7,776 bases of DNA from Bacteroidota bacterium. GTDB lineage: Bacteria; Bacteroidota; Bacteroidia; Flavobacteriales; Flavobacteriaceae. The translations under genes were made by a program, and so were the position numbers. Shown piece by piece: positions 1 to 6,828 of this stretch. How positions within the stretch are numbered: the first letter of the stretch is position 1; every line of letters begins with the position of its first letter. The notes under the pieces were generated by a model, which was not told the DNA's origin, made no database searches, and worked only from the letters and a program-made list of their open reading frames with translations. The stretch is taken from the NCBI GenBank assembly GCA_018656255.1, contig JABHYI010000178.1, positions 1 through 7,776 on the forward strand, written 5' to 3'.

Positions 1-826
1 AAGAAGATTTTACGGTCACCGAAAGCATTTTTTCATAATCGCAATCTGCAAAGATGAGGTTGGGGTTTTTCCCACCAAGCTCTAAGGAAAGTTTTTTAAA
101 CATAGGAGCTGCAGTTCTGGCTATATGCGCACCTGTTTGTGTACCACCTGTAAAAGATATTGCTTTGATATTTGGGTGGGCTACAATGGCCTGCCCTGTG
201 GAGGGCCCCGTTCCATGAACAATGTTTAATACACCAGGAGGAAGACCCGCCTTGGTGCATATATCACCTAGCATGTAGGCTGTCATGGGAGTTACCTCAC
301 TTGGTTTTGCCACTACACAATTTCCTGCGGCTAGGGCAGGAGCAATTTTCCAGGTAAATAGATACAAAGGTAGATTCCAAGGAGAAATACATCCCACAAC
401 ACCAATGGGTTGTCTTAGGGTGTAGTTCATTGTGTTTAATCCAACACTTTGATGCGCCTGGCTTGCATACTGGGTTATGGCATTTCCAAAAAATCTAAAA
501 TTAGCACTTGCTCTAGGAATATCTACCGACTGAGCCAGGGATAGCGGTTTACCGTTGTCTTTTGCTTCTGCCTGAGCCAATACAGCTAGATTTTCTTGGA
601 TAAGGTCTGCTATTTTCAGCAATATTTTACTTCTAGTTTCTATGGTAGTATTAGACCACTCAGGGAAAGCATCCTGTGCAGCGGTGTAAGCATTTGCTAC
701 ATCTTGTTTGCTTGAGTCTGGAATTTGAGCATACACACTACCATCACTTGGATTGTAATTATCTATCCACGTGCCAGAAGCGGCATCGCAGTAGGTTCCG
801 TTTATGTAATTTTTTAAATAGTCCAT
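1..826 (-). CDS. ALDH8-like aldehyde dehydrogenase, probable 2-aminomuconic semialdehyde dehydrogenase (3' end cut by window edge)
   Basis: This is the N-terminal 275 codons of an NAD(P)-dependent aldehyde dehydrogenase (family about 480 residues). It starts at the ATG read from 826, with protein beginning MDYLKNYING. Visible motifs are ISPWNLPLY around residues 147-155 (Asn151 is the catalytic Asn), AKPSE at 173-177 (cofactor-binding Lys174), SFTGGTQTG at 224-232 and LELGGKNP at 248-255 (general-base Glu249). The catalytic cysteine, normally about 30 residues after that Glu, lies just beyond position 1. Its TLRQPIGVVG and LYLFTWKIAPALAAGN stretches resemble the ALDH8A1 / 2-hydroxymuconic semialdehyde dehydrogenase group. 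It is the last gene seen in the kynurenine operon, 61 bases after the RidA-family gene, which points to oxidation of 2-aminomuconic 6-semialdehyde to 2-aminomuconate in the cytoplasm. The family is certain; the substrate is inferred from resemblance and context. Confidence 0.88.
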   Translation of the reverse strand, partial: MDYLKNYINGTYCDAASGTWIDNYNPSDGSVYAQIPDSSKQDVANAYTAAQDAFPEWSNTTIETRSKILLKIADLIQENLAVLAQAEAKDNGKPLSLAQSVDIPRASANFRFFGNAITQYASQAHQSVGLNTMNYTLRQPIGVVGCISPWNLPLYLFTWKIAPALAAGNCVVAKPSEVTPMTAYMLGDICTKAGLPPGVLNIVHGTGPSTGQAIVAHPNIKAISFTGGTQTGAHIARTAAPMFKKLSLELGGKNPNLIFADCDYEKMLSVTVKSS

Positions 827-887
827 AAGTCCAAGATGTTATTTTTAAAATCCAGTGGTATGCTATAATTAACTTAATCTATAAATT

Positions 888-1301
888 TTATAGTGGTTTG
901 TAGGCTGTTACTTTAATTTCTATAACAAGATGTGGGTGTGGTAATTGGTGTACGGCAACCGTAGTTCTTGCAGGGCCAGTTTCTTTACTGAAAAACTCTC
1001 CATAAACCTCATTATAGCCTCCAAAATCATTCATGTTTACCAAAAAACTACCTACATCAACAACATCCTCCATGCTTGCGTTTTCTGAGGCAAGTACATC
1101 TTTTATGTTGTTTAAAACAGCTCTGGTTTGCTGTTTTATATCCAAAAAAATAGTGCCCATTTCGTCTATTTTATTGGCTCCTGCAATGGTGTTGTCTGGC
1201 AAGCGAGAACTGGTTCCGCTGACAAATAAAAAATCACCTGCTCTTTTAATATGTGGATATGCACCTCTTGGTGTTGCTTTTCCTGCTACTAATTTTCCCA
1301 T
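888..1301 (-). CDS. RidA-family protein, probable 2-aminomuconate deaminase
   Basis: This 137-residue protein is a full-length member of the RidA/YjgF/UK114 family of small trimeric enamine/imine deaminases. Near the N-terminus it has [18 protein letters not shown] (residues 16-33), a pattern typical of the 2-aminomuconate deaminase branch (AmnD/NbaF-like). At the C-terminus it has GPARTTVAV (109-117) and VIEIKVTA (126-133). Arg112 and Glu128 match the conserved substrate-binding Arg and the Glu of RidA. It lies 6 bases after the kynurenine monooxygenase gene and before the semialdehyde dehydrogenase gene, so the likely role is hydrolysis of 2-aminomuconate to 4-oxalocrotonate plus ammonia. 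A general housekeeping RidA that detoxifies 2-aminoacrylate is possible but fits the position and signature less well. The family is certain and the specific activity is inferred. Confidence 0.87.
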   Translation of the reverse strand: MGKLVAGKATPRGAYPHIKRAGDFLFVSGTSSRLPDNTIAGANKIDEMGTIFLDIKQQTRAVLNNIKDVLASENASMEDVVDVGSFLVNMNDFGGYNEVYGEFFSKETGPARTTVAVHQLPHPHLVIEIKVTAYKPL

Positions 1302-1307
1302 AATGTA

Positions 1308-2708
1308 TTATAATTTTCCCGCACCTTCACTTACTTGAAGCAGGGCGTTTGTTTGTTGTTGTACTAATGTTAATTTCTCTTGCGTTTGCATGCTATCGGG
1401 AAGTAATCCCTCAGATAAGAGTTTTAAGATTGTTTTATCTTGTGCTCTTCCTCTTGTCATTGCCTGATGGTATGAAATATCTTCATTAAAAGTAACTAAA
1501 GAATATTTGCTAGAATACGCTGTAGGGAATTCTCCTTCAAAAGTCATTTCTAATTTACGTTTTTCTTGAAACAATGGGCTTGCCGTGTGCTCTTTCATTT
1601 CATGGAAATTATCTAAGGCCAAATTGGCAATTGCATCGGTGTCTTTTCTGCGTGTTTTTTCATACTCAGATAAGACTGTTTTCCAATCTCCCTGATGTTT
1701 GTCTAGTATTTCGTCAAACACAAAAACATCTTCAAAACTAGCATTCATGCCTTGACCATAAAAGGGCACAATTGCGTGAGCTGCATCTCCAAGCAAGACA
1801 ACTTTTTCATAACAGTGCCAAGGAGAACACCTTATGGTGCCCAGAGGTCCTGTAGGGTTGTCAAAAAACTCTGTAACTAGATTTGGCATAAGTGCAATAG
1901 CATCAGGATATTCTTGGGTGAAATATTCCTGGACCATTTCTGGAGTTGTTAAGTTATCAAAACAATATTTTGTATTTGCATAGGGTGCAAACAGCGTTAC
2001 GGTGAAACTACCATCTAGATTAGGCAGGGCAATGAGCATATCTTCTCCGCGAGGCCAAATATGCAGTGCTCCTTTCTCGGTTCTATAGCCGCCATCTTTG
2101 GTAGCTGGTATGGTGATTTCTTTATACCCATGGGTAAGCCATTGTTGAGAGAAACTAAACAAGAGTTCTCGTTTTTCAAACATAGCCTTTCGCACCACAG
2201 AGCCTGCGCCGTCGGTGGCTAAAACAAGATCTCCCTCAAAGGTGCTTTCTTGTTTGGTGTTGTAATCTGTAAAAGTAGCAGTTCCTTTTTCAAGGTCTAT
2301 AGCGGTACATCCCTTGTTGAAAATTAGTTCAACATTTGGCATTTCTTCTGCTTTATCTAGTAACAGCATGTTTAATCCTGGCCGTGAAATAGAATTTATG
2401 TATTCTCCATCTCTTCCGCTGTAATTACTCATAAAGGTGTTGCCTTTTTGATCATGAATCATGCGGCCATACATTGGGATGCATAATTCCAGGGCCTGCT
2501 CTTCAACACCTGCAAGGCGCAATGCTTTCAGGCCACGATCACTAAGAGATAAGTTGATGGAACGTCCAGCATCTTGAGTAACATCACGAAGATCTGGGCG
2601 CTTTTCTACCAGTTGCACTTGATATCCTCTTTGTGCCATACGCAGCGCCAATAAGCTACCACATAGTCCTGCTCCAATAATTAGTAATTTTTGATTACTG
2701 TTTTCCAT
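1308..2708 (-). CDS. kmo: Kynurenine 3-monooxygenase
   Basis: This 466-residue flavoprotein hydroxylates L-kynurenine to 3-hydroxykynurenine using NADPH and O2. The FAD-binding Rossmann motif GAGLCG is at residues 12-17, followed by the family signature GRSINLSLSDRG (48-59). A second FAD/NADPH contact, ATDGAGS, is near 164-170, and the GD motif with its KMO-specific extension, GDAAHAIVPFYGQGMNA, spans 307-323. The length agrees with bacterial KMO. I see no hydrophobic C-terminal anchor like that of the mitochondrial eukaryotic enzyme, so it should be soluble. The start codon is separated from the kynU stop by a single base, a coupling that suggests joint translation. Its product feeds the adjacent kynureninase. 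Confidence 0.96.
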   Translation of the reverse strand: MENSNQKLLIIGAGLCGSLLALRMAQRGYQVQLVEKRPDLRDVTQDAGRSINLSLSDRGLKALRLAGVEEQALELCIPMYGRMIHDQKGNTFMSNYSGRDGEYINSISRPGLNMLLLDKAEEMPNVELIFNKGCTAIDLEKGTATFTDYNTKQESTFEGDLVLATDGAGSVVRKAMFEKRELLFSFSQQWLTHGYKEITIPATKDGGYRTEKGALHIWPRGEDMLIALPNLDGSFTVTLFAPYANTKYCFDNLTTPEMVQEYFTQEYPDAIALMPNLVTEFFDNPTGPLGTIRCSPWHCYEKVVLLGDAAHAIVPFYGQGMNASFEDVFVFDEILDKHQGDWKTVLSEYEKTRRKDTDAIANLALDNFHEMKEHTASPLFQEKRKLEMTFEGEFPTAYSSKYSLVTFNEDISYHQAMTRGRAQDKTILKLLSEGLLPDSMQTQEKLTLVQQQTNALLQVSEGAGKL

Positions 2709-2709
2709 G

Positions 2710-3972
2710 TTATAATATACTTTTTAATCGTGTTACAAATTCAAATACATCTTCATAGCTGTTGTATAAAGGTGCCGGGGCAACTCGAATAACATTGGGC
2801 TCCCTCCAATCACTAATAACACCAGCTTGTGTTAGTTTTGTATGCAATGCTTTGTCTGCGTTTTTAACCTGTATGCTTAGTTGGCAACCTCGCTCTTGTT
2901 TATTTCTTGGAGTGATGATATGAATATCATCGTTATCTAATTCATCTAATAAGAATTCAAGATACCCAGTTAATGTCTCGCTTTTTGCTCTTAAATTTTT
3001 AAAACCTGCCTGTTTAAAAGTATCTAAACTGGCCCGTATGGCCGCCATTGACAAAATTGGTGGATTGCTAAGTTGCCAGCCCTCTGCGCCGGGTAGGGCG
3101 TCAAACTCATGACGCATATTAAAGCGCGTTTCTTTATTGTGCCCCCACCAACCAGCAAATCGATTGAGCTGTTTGTTGTTTTGGTGGCGCTCATGAACAA
3201 AACAGCCTCCCAAAGATCCTGGGCCACTGTTTAGGTATTTGTAGGTACACCAAACAGCAAAATCTGCACCTGTATCATGCAAATTGGGTTGAATGTTTCC
3301 TGCGCCATGGGCAAGGTCAAAGCCTACAAGGCAATTATGCTTATGCCCTAAGGCAGTAATTTTCTTTAAAGGGAAGTGTTGTCCAGAATAATAATTAGTG
3401 CTTCCTATCATCAGAAGGGCTATCTCATCTGCTTGAGTTTCTAAAATTTTCTCAAGGTCTTCATAGCGGCACAAATCTTCACCCTCTCTTGGTTTCCATA
3501 AAATAAGACCTTCCTTGGGATCAAAACCATGAAATTTTAACTGGCTTTCCATGGCGTATTTATCACTAGGAAAGGCATCACTCTCCACTACAATTTTATA
3601 TTTTGTTGCAGTAGGTTGGTAGAAACTTACCATCATTAAATGCAGATTGGTAGTCAAGGTATTCATGACCACCACCTCACTTGGCTTGGCCCCTACAATG
3701 TCTGCCATATTTTGAGTCAAAAACTCATGATAGGGTAGCCAAGGGTTTTTTGCGTCTGTATGACCTTCAACGCCATGTTTGCCCCAGTCGTGAAGCTCTT
3801 GTTGTATGTAGTCTTTTGTTTTAAGGGGCTGTAACCCTAAAGAGTTTCCGCAGAGATATATCAATTCATTTCCTTTGGTATCAGTGGGGAGTAAAAACTC
3901 TTTTCTGAAACTTGAAAGGGGGTCTTTTTTATCACACTGTTGGGCAAAAGCTCTTGAATTTTTAAATATCAT
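2710..3972 (-). CDS. kynU: Kynureninase
   Basis: This 420-residue PLP-dependent fold-type I enzyme cleaves 3-hydroxykynurenine (or kynurenine) into 3-hydroxyanthranilate (or anthranilate) and alanine. The substrate-loop signature YLCGNSLGLQP is at residues 39-49. FDLAHGAGN (218-226) supplies the PLP-binding Asp219, and WCTYKYLNSGPG (241-252) holds the Schiff-base Lys245. FAGWWGHN (272-279) is also conserved in the family, and the length is normal. It is the first gene of the minus-strand operon. A promoter-like pair lies just upstream at 3986-4014. With kmo next to it, the physiological substrate is probably 3-hydroxykynurenine, making 3-hydroxyanthranilate for ring cleavage. Confidence 0.96.
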   Translation of the reverse strand: MIFKNSRAFAQQCDKKDPLSSFRKEFLLPTDTKGNELIYLCGNSLGLQPLKTKDYIQQELHDWGKHGVEGHTDAKNPWLPYHEFLTQNMADIVGAKPSEVVVMNTLTTNLHLMMVSFYQPTATKYKIVVESDAFPSDKYAMESQLKFHGFDPKEGLILWKPREGEDLCRYEDLEKILETQADEIALLMIGSTNYYSGQHFPLKKITALGHKHNCLVGFDLAHGAGNIQPNLHDTGADFAVWCTYKYLNSGPGSLGGCFVHERHQNNKQLNRFAGWWGHNKETRFNMRHEFDALPGAEGWQLSNPPILSMAAIRASLDTFKQAGFKNLRAKSETLTGYLEFLLDELDNDDIHIITPRNKQERGCQLSIQVKNADKALHTKLTQAGVISDWREPNVIRVAPAPLYNSYEDVFEFVTRLKSIL

Positions 3973-3985
3973 AATTAACGAGTAG

Positions 3986-4014
3986 ATTATAGTACCTGTT
4001 TGCTAAAAACACAA
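3986..4014 (-). promoter_or_regulatory. Candidate promoter for the kynurenine operon
   Basis: On the minus strand, TTGTGT (4014-4009) and TATAAT (3991-3986) are 17 bases apart, and the second box ends 13 bases before the kynU ATG. This looks like a classical housekeeping promoter. It would give a leader of only a few bases, and it does not match the flavobacterial TTG / TAnnTTTG pattern. AT-rich DNA makes chance matches common, so this is a candidate only. Confidence 0.3.
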
Positions 4015-4128
4015 GGTATTTATAATTGTATAATAACACCTAATGCTAGGTTGTTTGATTTTAGTAAAAATATAGAAAGTATTTCATTACTGCCGCGTTG
4101 CAGGAAAATTTAAGAGAAAATAAAGCCT

Positions 4129-4169
4129 TTGGGTTTTAAATTGCTTGTATGTTATCTTTTTTTTATAAG
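4129..4169 (+). promoter_or_regulatory. Candidate promoter(s) for the CDGSH-methyltransferase unit
   Basis: Two overlapping possibilities precede the ATG at 4185. One is TTG (4129-4131) followed after 21 bases by TATCTTTT (4153-4160), seven of eight positions of the Bacteroidota TAnnTTTG element. The other is TTGCTT (4141-4146) with TATAAG (4164-4169) at 17-base spacing. The sequence cannot decide between them. Confidence 0.3.
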
Positions 4170-4184
4170 TAGCGGATACAATTA

Positions 4185-4409
4185 ATGGCTTTGAAATTTC
4201 AGAAAAACCCTATATTTACTCCAATTAAAAAAACAAAAACAGGTATGACTAAGGTAAATTTAATAGACAATGGCCCTCTTGTTGTGGTTGGAGAACACAC
4301 CATCACACATCCAGACGGAAGCCAAGAAGTGAAACCATCAAGAGCATCGTATTGTAGGTGTGAAAAAAGCGCGAATATGCCATTTTGTGACGGAGCCCAT
4401 AAAGGATAG
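4185..4409 (+). CDS. Small CDGSH-type iron-sulfur protein
   Basis: This 74-residue protein has one CDGSH domain, which binds a redox-active [2Fe-2S] cluster through three Cys and one His. The motif C-x-C-x2-S-x3-P-x-C-D-G-A-H is complete: Cys57, Cys59, Cys68 and His72, with PFCDGAH at 66-72. The preceding NGPLVVVGEHTI stretch is the usual beta segment of the domain. The protein ends only two residues after the ligand His, slightly shorter than many relatives. The first 20 residues (basic, MALKFQKNPI...) lie outside the domain; an alternative start at Met21 (4245) would give a 54-residue protein. I prefer 4185 because neither start has a convincing ribosome site and the longer frame is open. 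The partner and exact role are unknown for most bacterial members. It is followed after 46 bases by a methyltransferase, probably in one transcript. Confidence 0.9.
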   Translation: MALKFQKNPIFTPIKKTKTGMTKVNLIDNGPLVVVGEHTITHPDGSQEVKPSRASYCRCEKSANMPFCDGAHKG

Positions 4410-4455
4410 TCGTCAAGACACCCTCATTAATTGAATTTCTTTATGGATATAAATT

Positions 4456-5250
4456 ATGGACTTAGATAACGCATTTAACATAAATAAGAAAACCTGGAAT
4501 GATCGAGTTGCTATTCATGCCCAGAGTGATTTTTACAAACTAGATGCATTTAAAAAAGGGGGCTCTTCTCTAAATAGGTTTGAACTTGAGGCCCTAGGAG
4601 ATGTCTCAGGAAAATCACTGCTACACTTGCAATGCCACTTTGGGCAAGACACCCTTAGTTTCAGTAGGCTAGGGGCGCGGTGTACAGGAATAGATTTTAG
4701 TGAAAAAGCCATAGCATTTGCCCAAAATTTAAATAAAGAACTAGCCCTGGATGCTAGTTTTATTTGCTGTAATGTTTTAGATACTTCAAACTACCTTACA
4801 AAAACATTTGATATTGTTTTTACAAGCTATGGAACCATAGGCTGGTTGCCAGATTTGCAGCCTTGGGCAAAGATGATTGCCCAGAGATTAAAACCCGGTG
4901 GCATGTTTTATATTGTTGATTTTCATCCCATTGCTTGGATGTTTGATTATAGCGTTTCTCCGCCGGTGATGCGGTATGGTTACGATCAAAAACAAGCTAT
5001 CTATGAACAGTACATGGGTAGTTATGCTGCGCCAAATGCTGCGCTAGAAAGTAAAGAGTATGGCTGGAATCATAGCTTGGGTAGCGTGATTAGTTCTCTC
5101 TCTAAAGCTGGGCTTACCATAGACTATCTTGAAGAATACCCAGAGAGTCCTTACAATGTTTTCCCCTCCTTAGAGCAAAGTAAAAATGGCATGTATGAAT
5201 TGCCAGGGGCAACCTATCCGCTTTTATTTGCAGTCAAGGCTACTAAGTAG
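4456..5250 (+). CDS. Class I SAM-dependent methyltransferase, substrate unknown
   Basis: This is a 264-residue cytoplasmic methyltransferase of the Methyltransf_11/25 type. The SAM-binding motif I region reads LLHLQCHFGQDTLS (residues 55-68), where the usual acidic-x-G-x-G-x-G is replaced by LQCHFGQDT, a variant known in a subgroup of these enzymes. GIDFSE (78-83) is motif II with the acidic residue that contacts the SAM ribose. FDIVFTSYGTIGWL (118-131) is motif IV, and LKPGGMFYIVDFHP (145-158) is the post-motif segment. The C-terminal 100 residues, rich in Tyr and Trp, would form the substrate-specific part. The sequence does not reveal the substrate. It lies 46 bases downstream of the CDGSH gene and converges with msrA. 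An earlier ATG at 4443 runs into a stop after eight codons, so 4456 is the start. Confidence 0.87.
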   Translation: MDLDNAFNINKKTWNDRVAIHAQSDFYKLDAFKKGGSSLNRFELEALGDVSGKSLLHLQCHFGQDTLSFSRLGARCTGIDFSEKAIAFAQNLNKELALDASFICCNVLDTSNYLTKTFDIVFTSYGTIGWLPDLQPWAKMIAQRLKPGGMFYIVDFHPIAWMFDYSVSPPVMRYGYDQKQAIYEQYMGSYAAPNAALESKEYGWNHSLGSVISSLSKAGLTIDYLEEYPESPYNVFPSLEQSKNGMYELPGATYPLLFAVKATK

Positions 5251-5262
5251 TTCTAGGATGCA

Positions 5263-5289
5263 AAAAGCCTCTAGTGGCCTTTTGTTTTT
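5263..5289. terminator. Possible bidirectional terminator between convergent genes
   Basis: AAAAGCC (5263-5269) pairs with GG and CTTTT (5276-5277 and 5279-5283), with one bulged C (5278) and a six-base loop. A T-rich run follows on the plus strand (to 5289), and an opposite T-run exists on the minus strand. The hairpin overlaps the 3' end of msrA and begins 13 bases after the methyltransferase stop, as expected for a shared terminator of convergent genes. The stem is short and bulged. Confidence 0.45.
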
Positions 5290-5954
5290 AATAAATCTGG
5301 AAATTTCTTCTGAAATTTTCTCAACCTAGGGATAGATACGTTTTGAATATATGGATTGCTAGGGTGGAGCCTTTCATAGTTTTGATGGTAAGACTCGCCT
5401 TTCCAAAACTTTTCAAAAGGAAGTACCTCGGCAGCTACATTGCCCTTGCCCAGGGTTTGTTCTAGCTCTTTAATCTTACTATCTATAATATCTTTTTGAG
5501 CCTGGTTTTGATAAAATATAATAGAGCGGTATTGTGAGCCTCTATCTGGGCCTTGCCCGTTTACTTGCTCAATGTTTTGTGATCCAAAATAGACGTCCAC
5601 CAAATCTGAAAAACGAATCTCTTGAGCGTTGTAGATGATTTCTACGGCTTCTGCATGACCAGTTCTTCCTGTGTTGCTGGAGGCGTAGGTAGGGTTTTGT
5701 GTGTGTCCTCCGCTGTATCCAGAGATAGATTCTTTAACTCCCTTTAAACTCTCATACACAGCCTCAACACACCAAAAACAACCGCTAGCAAAATAAGCGC
5801 GATCCAAGCCGTCTATAGCTGCTACTTCTACAGGCATTATGGTTTGTTGCGCTTTTAATACCCTTTGCTGGTTTGAAGTATTGTCTTTAGATTGACAAGA
5901 TGCACCAGATATCATAAGGATAGCTGCAGTAAAAAATAAGAGAGTTCTTTTCAT
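5271..5954 (-). CDS. msrA: Peptide methionine-S-sulfoxide reductase, lipoprotein form
   Basis: This 227-residue enzyme reduces the S epimer of methionine sulfoxide in proteins. The catalytic motif GCFWC is at residues 58-62 (nucleophile Cys59), followed by GYSGGHTQNPTY (79-90), NTGRTGHAEAV (94-104) and QGPDRGSQYRS (134-144), all family signatures. The N-terminus MKRTLLFF...SGASC is a lipoprotein-like signal with acceptor Cys20 and then a polar linker, so the enzyme probably sits on the periplasmic side of a membrane rather than in the cytoplasm. The -3 residue is Gly, weaker than the usual Leu/Val/Ile lipobox. No Cys follows the GCFWC motif, so the C-terminal resolving cysteines of E. coli-type MsrA are absent and recycling must use Cys62 or an external thiol. 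It appears monocistronic, with terminators at both ends. Confidence 0.95.
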   Translation of the reverse strand: MKRTLLFFTAAILMISGASCQSKDNTSNQQRVLKAQQTIMPVEVAAIDGLDRAYFASGCFWCVEAVYESLKGVKESISGYSGGHTQNPTYASSNTGRTGHAEAVEIIYNAQEIRFSDLVDVYFGSQNIEQVNGQGPDRGSQYRSIIFYQNQAQKDIIDSKIKELEQTLGKGNVAAEVLPFEKFWKGESYHQNYERLHPSNPYIQNVSIPRLRKFQKKFPDLLKTKGH

Positions 5955-5989
5955 GTTATAATGTTTTATAATCTTAGATCTAAAGTAAC

Positions 5990-6020
5990 AAAAAAAGCCT
6001 TCACGATCTGTGAAGGCTTT
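5990..6020 (-). terminator. Intrinsic terminator of the nif3 / coiled-coil operon
   Basis: A perfect 11-bp stem (5994-6004 with 6010-6020, containing GCCTTCAC / GTGAAGGC) closes a five-base loop. On the minus strand it is followed directly by seven T (5996-5990). It starts 22 bases after the stop of the coiled-coil gene and lies upstream of msrA, so it separates the two transcripts. Confidence 0.9.
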
Positions 6021-6042
6021 GTTATTGTTATGCTAAAATTTT

Positions 6043-6825
6043 CTATTTCATTTTATAAAATACTTTTTGCATTTTTTCTTTTTCTTGAGTGGCCAATTCC
6101 TGGTCAATCAAGATACGTCCACTGTGCTCATCAGTAATGATTTTTTTACGCGCAGCAATCTCCATTTGTACTTGTGGAGGAATGGTAAAGAAAGATCCAC
6201 CAGAGGCACCTCTTTCTATAGCTACAACTGCCAAACCATTTTTTACATTGGTACGGATGCGTTTGTAAGCTATAACCAGACGGTCTTCGATTTTCTTTTC
6301 AAATTTTTCAGATTCTTTGAGTAAAGAAGTTTCTTCTTTCTCTGTCTCAGATAAAATTTCATCAAGTTCTCCTTGTTTGTGCTTTAGGTGCTCTTCTCTA
6401 GCTCCAACACGTTCTTTGGTTTGCTCAACTACTTCTTTTTTCTGCTCGATTTGAGCCTTGAATTCTTTGATGTGCTTTTCGGCTAATTGAATTTCTAATT
6501 CTTGAAATTCTACCTCTTTGCTCAAAGCATTGTATTCACGGTTGTTACGAACCTTGTCTTGTTGTGCTGTGTATTTTTTTATTAACTCGGTTGAAGATTC
6601 AATACCAAGCTTTTTTCCTTTGATACTTTCTTCAATAACCTCAAGGTCTGTAGTTAATTTTTCAAGTCGGGTATTCATCCCTGCTACCTCGTCTTCGAGA
6701 TCTTGTACTTCAAGAGGAAGTTCCCCTCGTACGTTTTTGATTTCGTCAATGCGAGAATCAATTAGTTGTAGATCATACAAAGCGCGTAGCTTTTCTTCAA
6801 CAGAAATTTCTTTATTTGTTGCCAT
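6043..6825 (-). CDS. Coiled-coil protein of the C4 zinc-ribbon family, zinc cysteines lost
   Basis: This 260-residue protein is highly charged. Residues about 10-185 are predicted to be a long alpha-helical coiled coil rich in Glu/Lys/Gln, containing the family signature QQDKVRNNREYNAL (88-101). The C-terminal region, GLAVVAIERGASGGSFFTIPPQ (197-218) to DEHSGRIL (232-239), aligns by eye with the C4 zinc-ribbon end of this family, which normally reads RGxCxGC...CxxCGRIL. Here the four cysteine positions are Ser208, Ser211, Asp232 and Ser235, and I see no cysteine anywhere in the protein. The fold may persist without zinc. Cellular function is poorly defined; relatives are usually annotated only as zinc-ribbon proteins and have been suggested to bind nucleic acid. 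The gene starts 3 bases after the nif3 stop, so the two are surely co-transcribed. Confidence 0.9.
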   Translation of the reverse strand: MATNKEISVEEKLRALYDLQLIDSRIDEIKNVRGELPLEVQDLEDEVAGMNTRLEKLTTDLEVIEESIKGKKLGIESSTELIKKYTAQQDKVRNNREYNALSKEVEFQELEIQLAEKHIKEFKAQIEQKKEVVEQTKERVGAREEHLKHKQGELDEILSETEKEETSLLKESEKFEKKIEDRLVIAYKRIRTNVKNGLAVVAIERGASGGSFFTIPPQVQMEIAARKKIITDEHSGRILIDQELATQEKEKMQKVFYKMK

Positions 6826-6828
6826 ACA

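Noticed and set aside
879..893. Near-palindrome in the 61-bp gap between the RidA-family gene and the dehydrogenase gene
   Set aside because: It is almost entirely A/T, has no stable stem or T-tract, and includes the stop codon of the upstream gene, so it is not a terminator or credible site.
1033..1338. Plus-strand open frame of about 100 codons
   Set aside because: It lies antisense over the RidA-family gene, which has clear family motifs. The same applies to open frames at 172-357 (over the dehydrogenase), 3024-3227 (over kynU), and 6067-6324 and 6518-6832 (over the coiled-coil gene).
5974..5983. Palindrome TTAGATCTAA upstream of msrA as an operator
   Set aside because: Ten bases of AT-rich palindrome are expected by chance in such DNA, and nothing else supports a regulator site.
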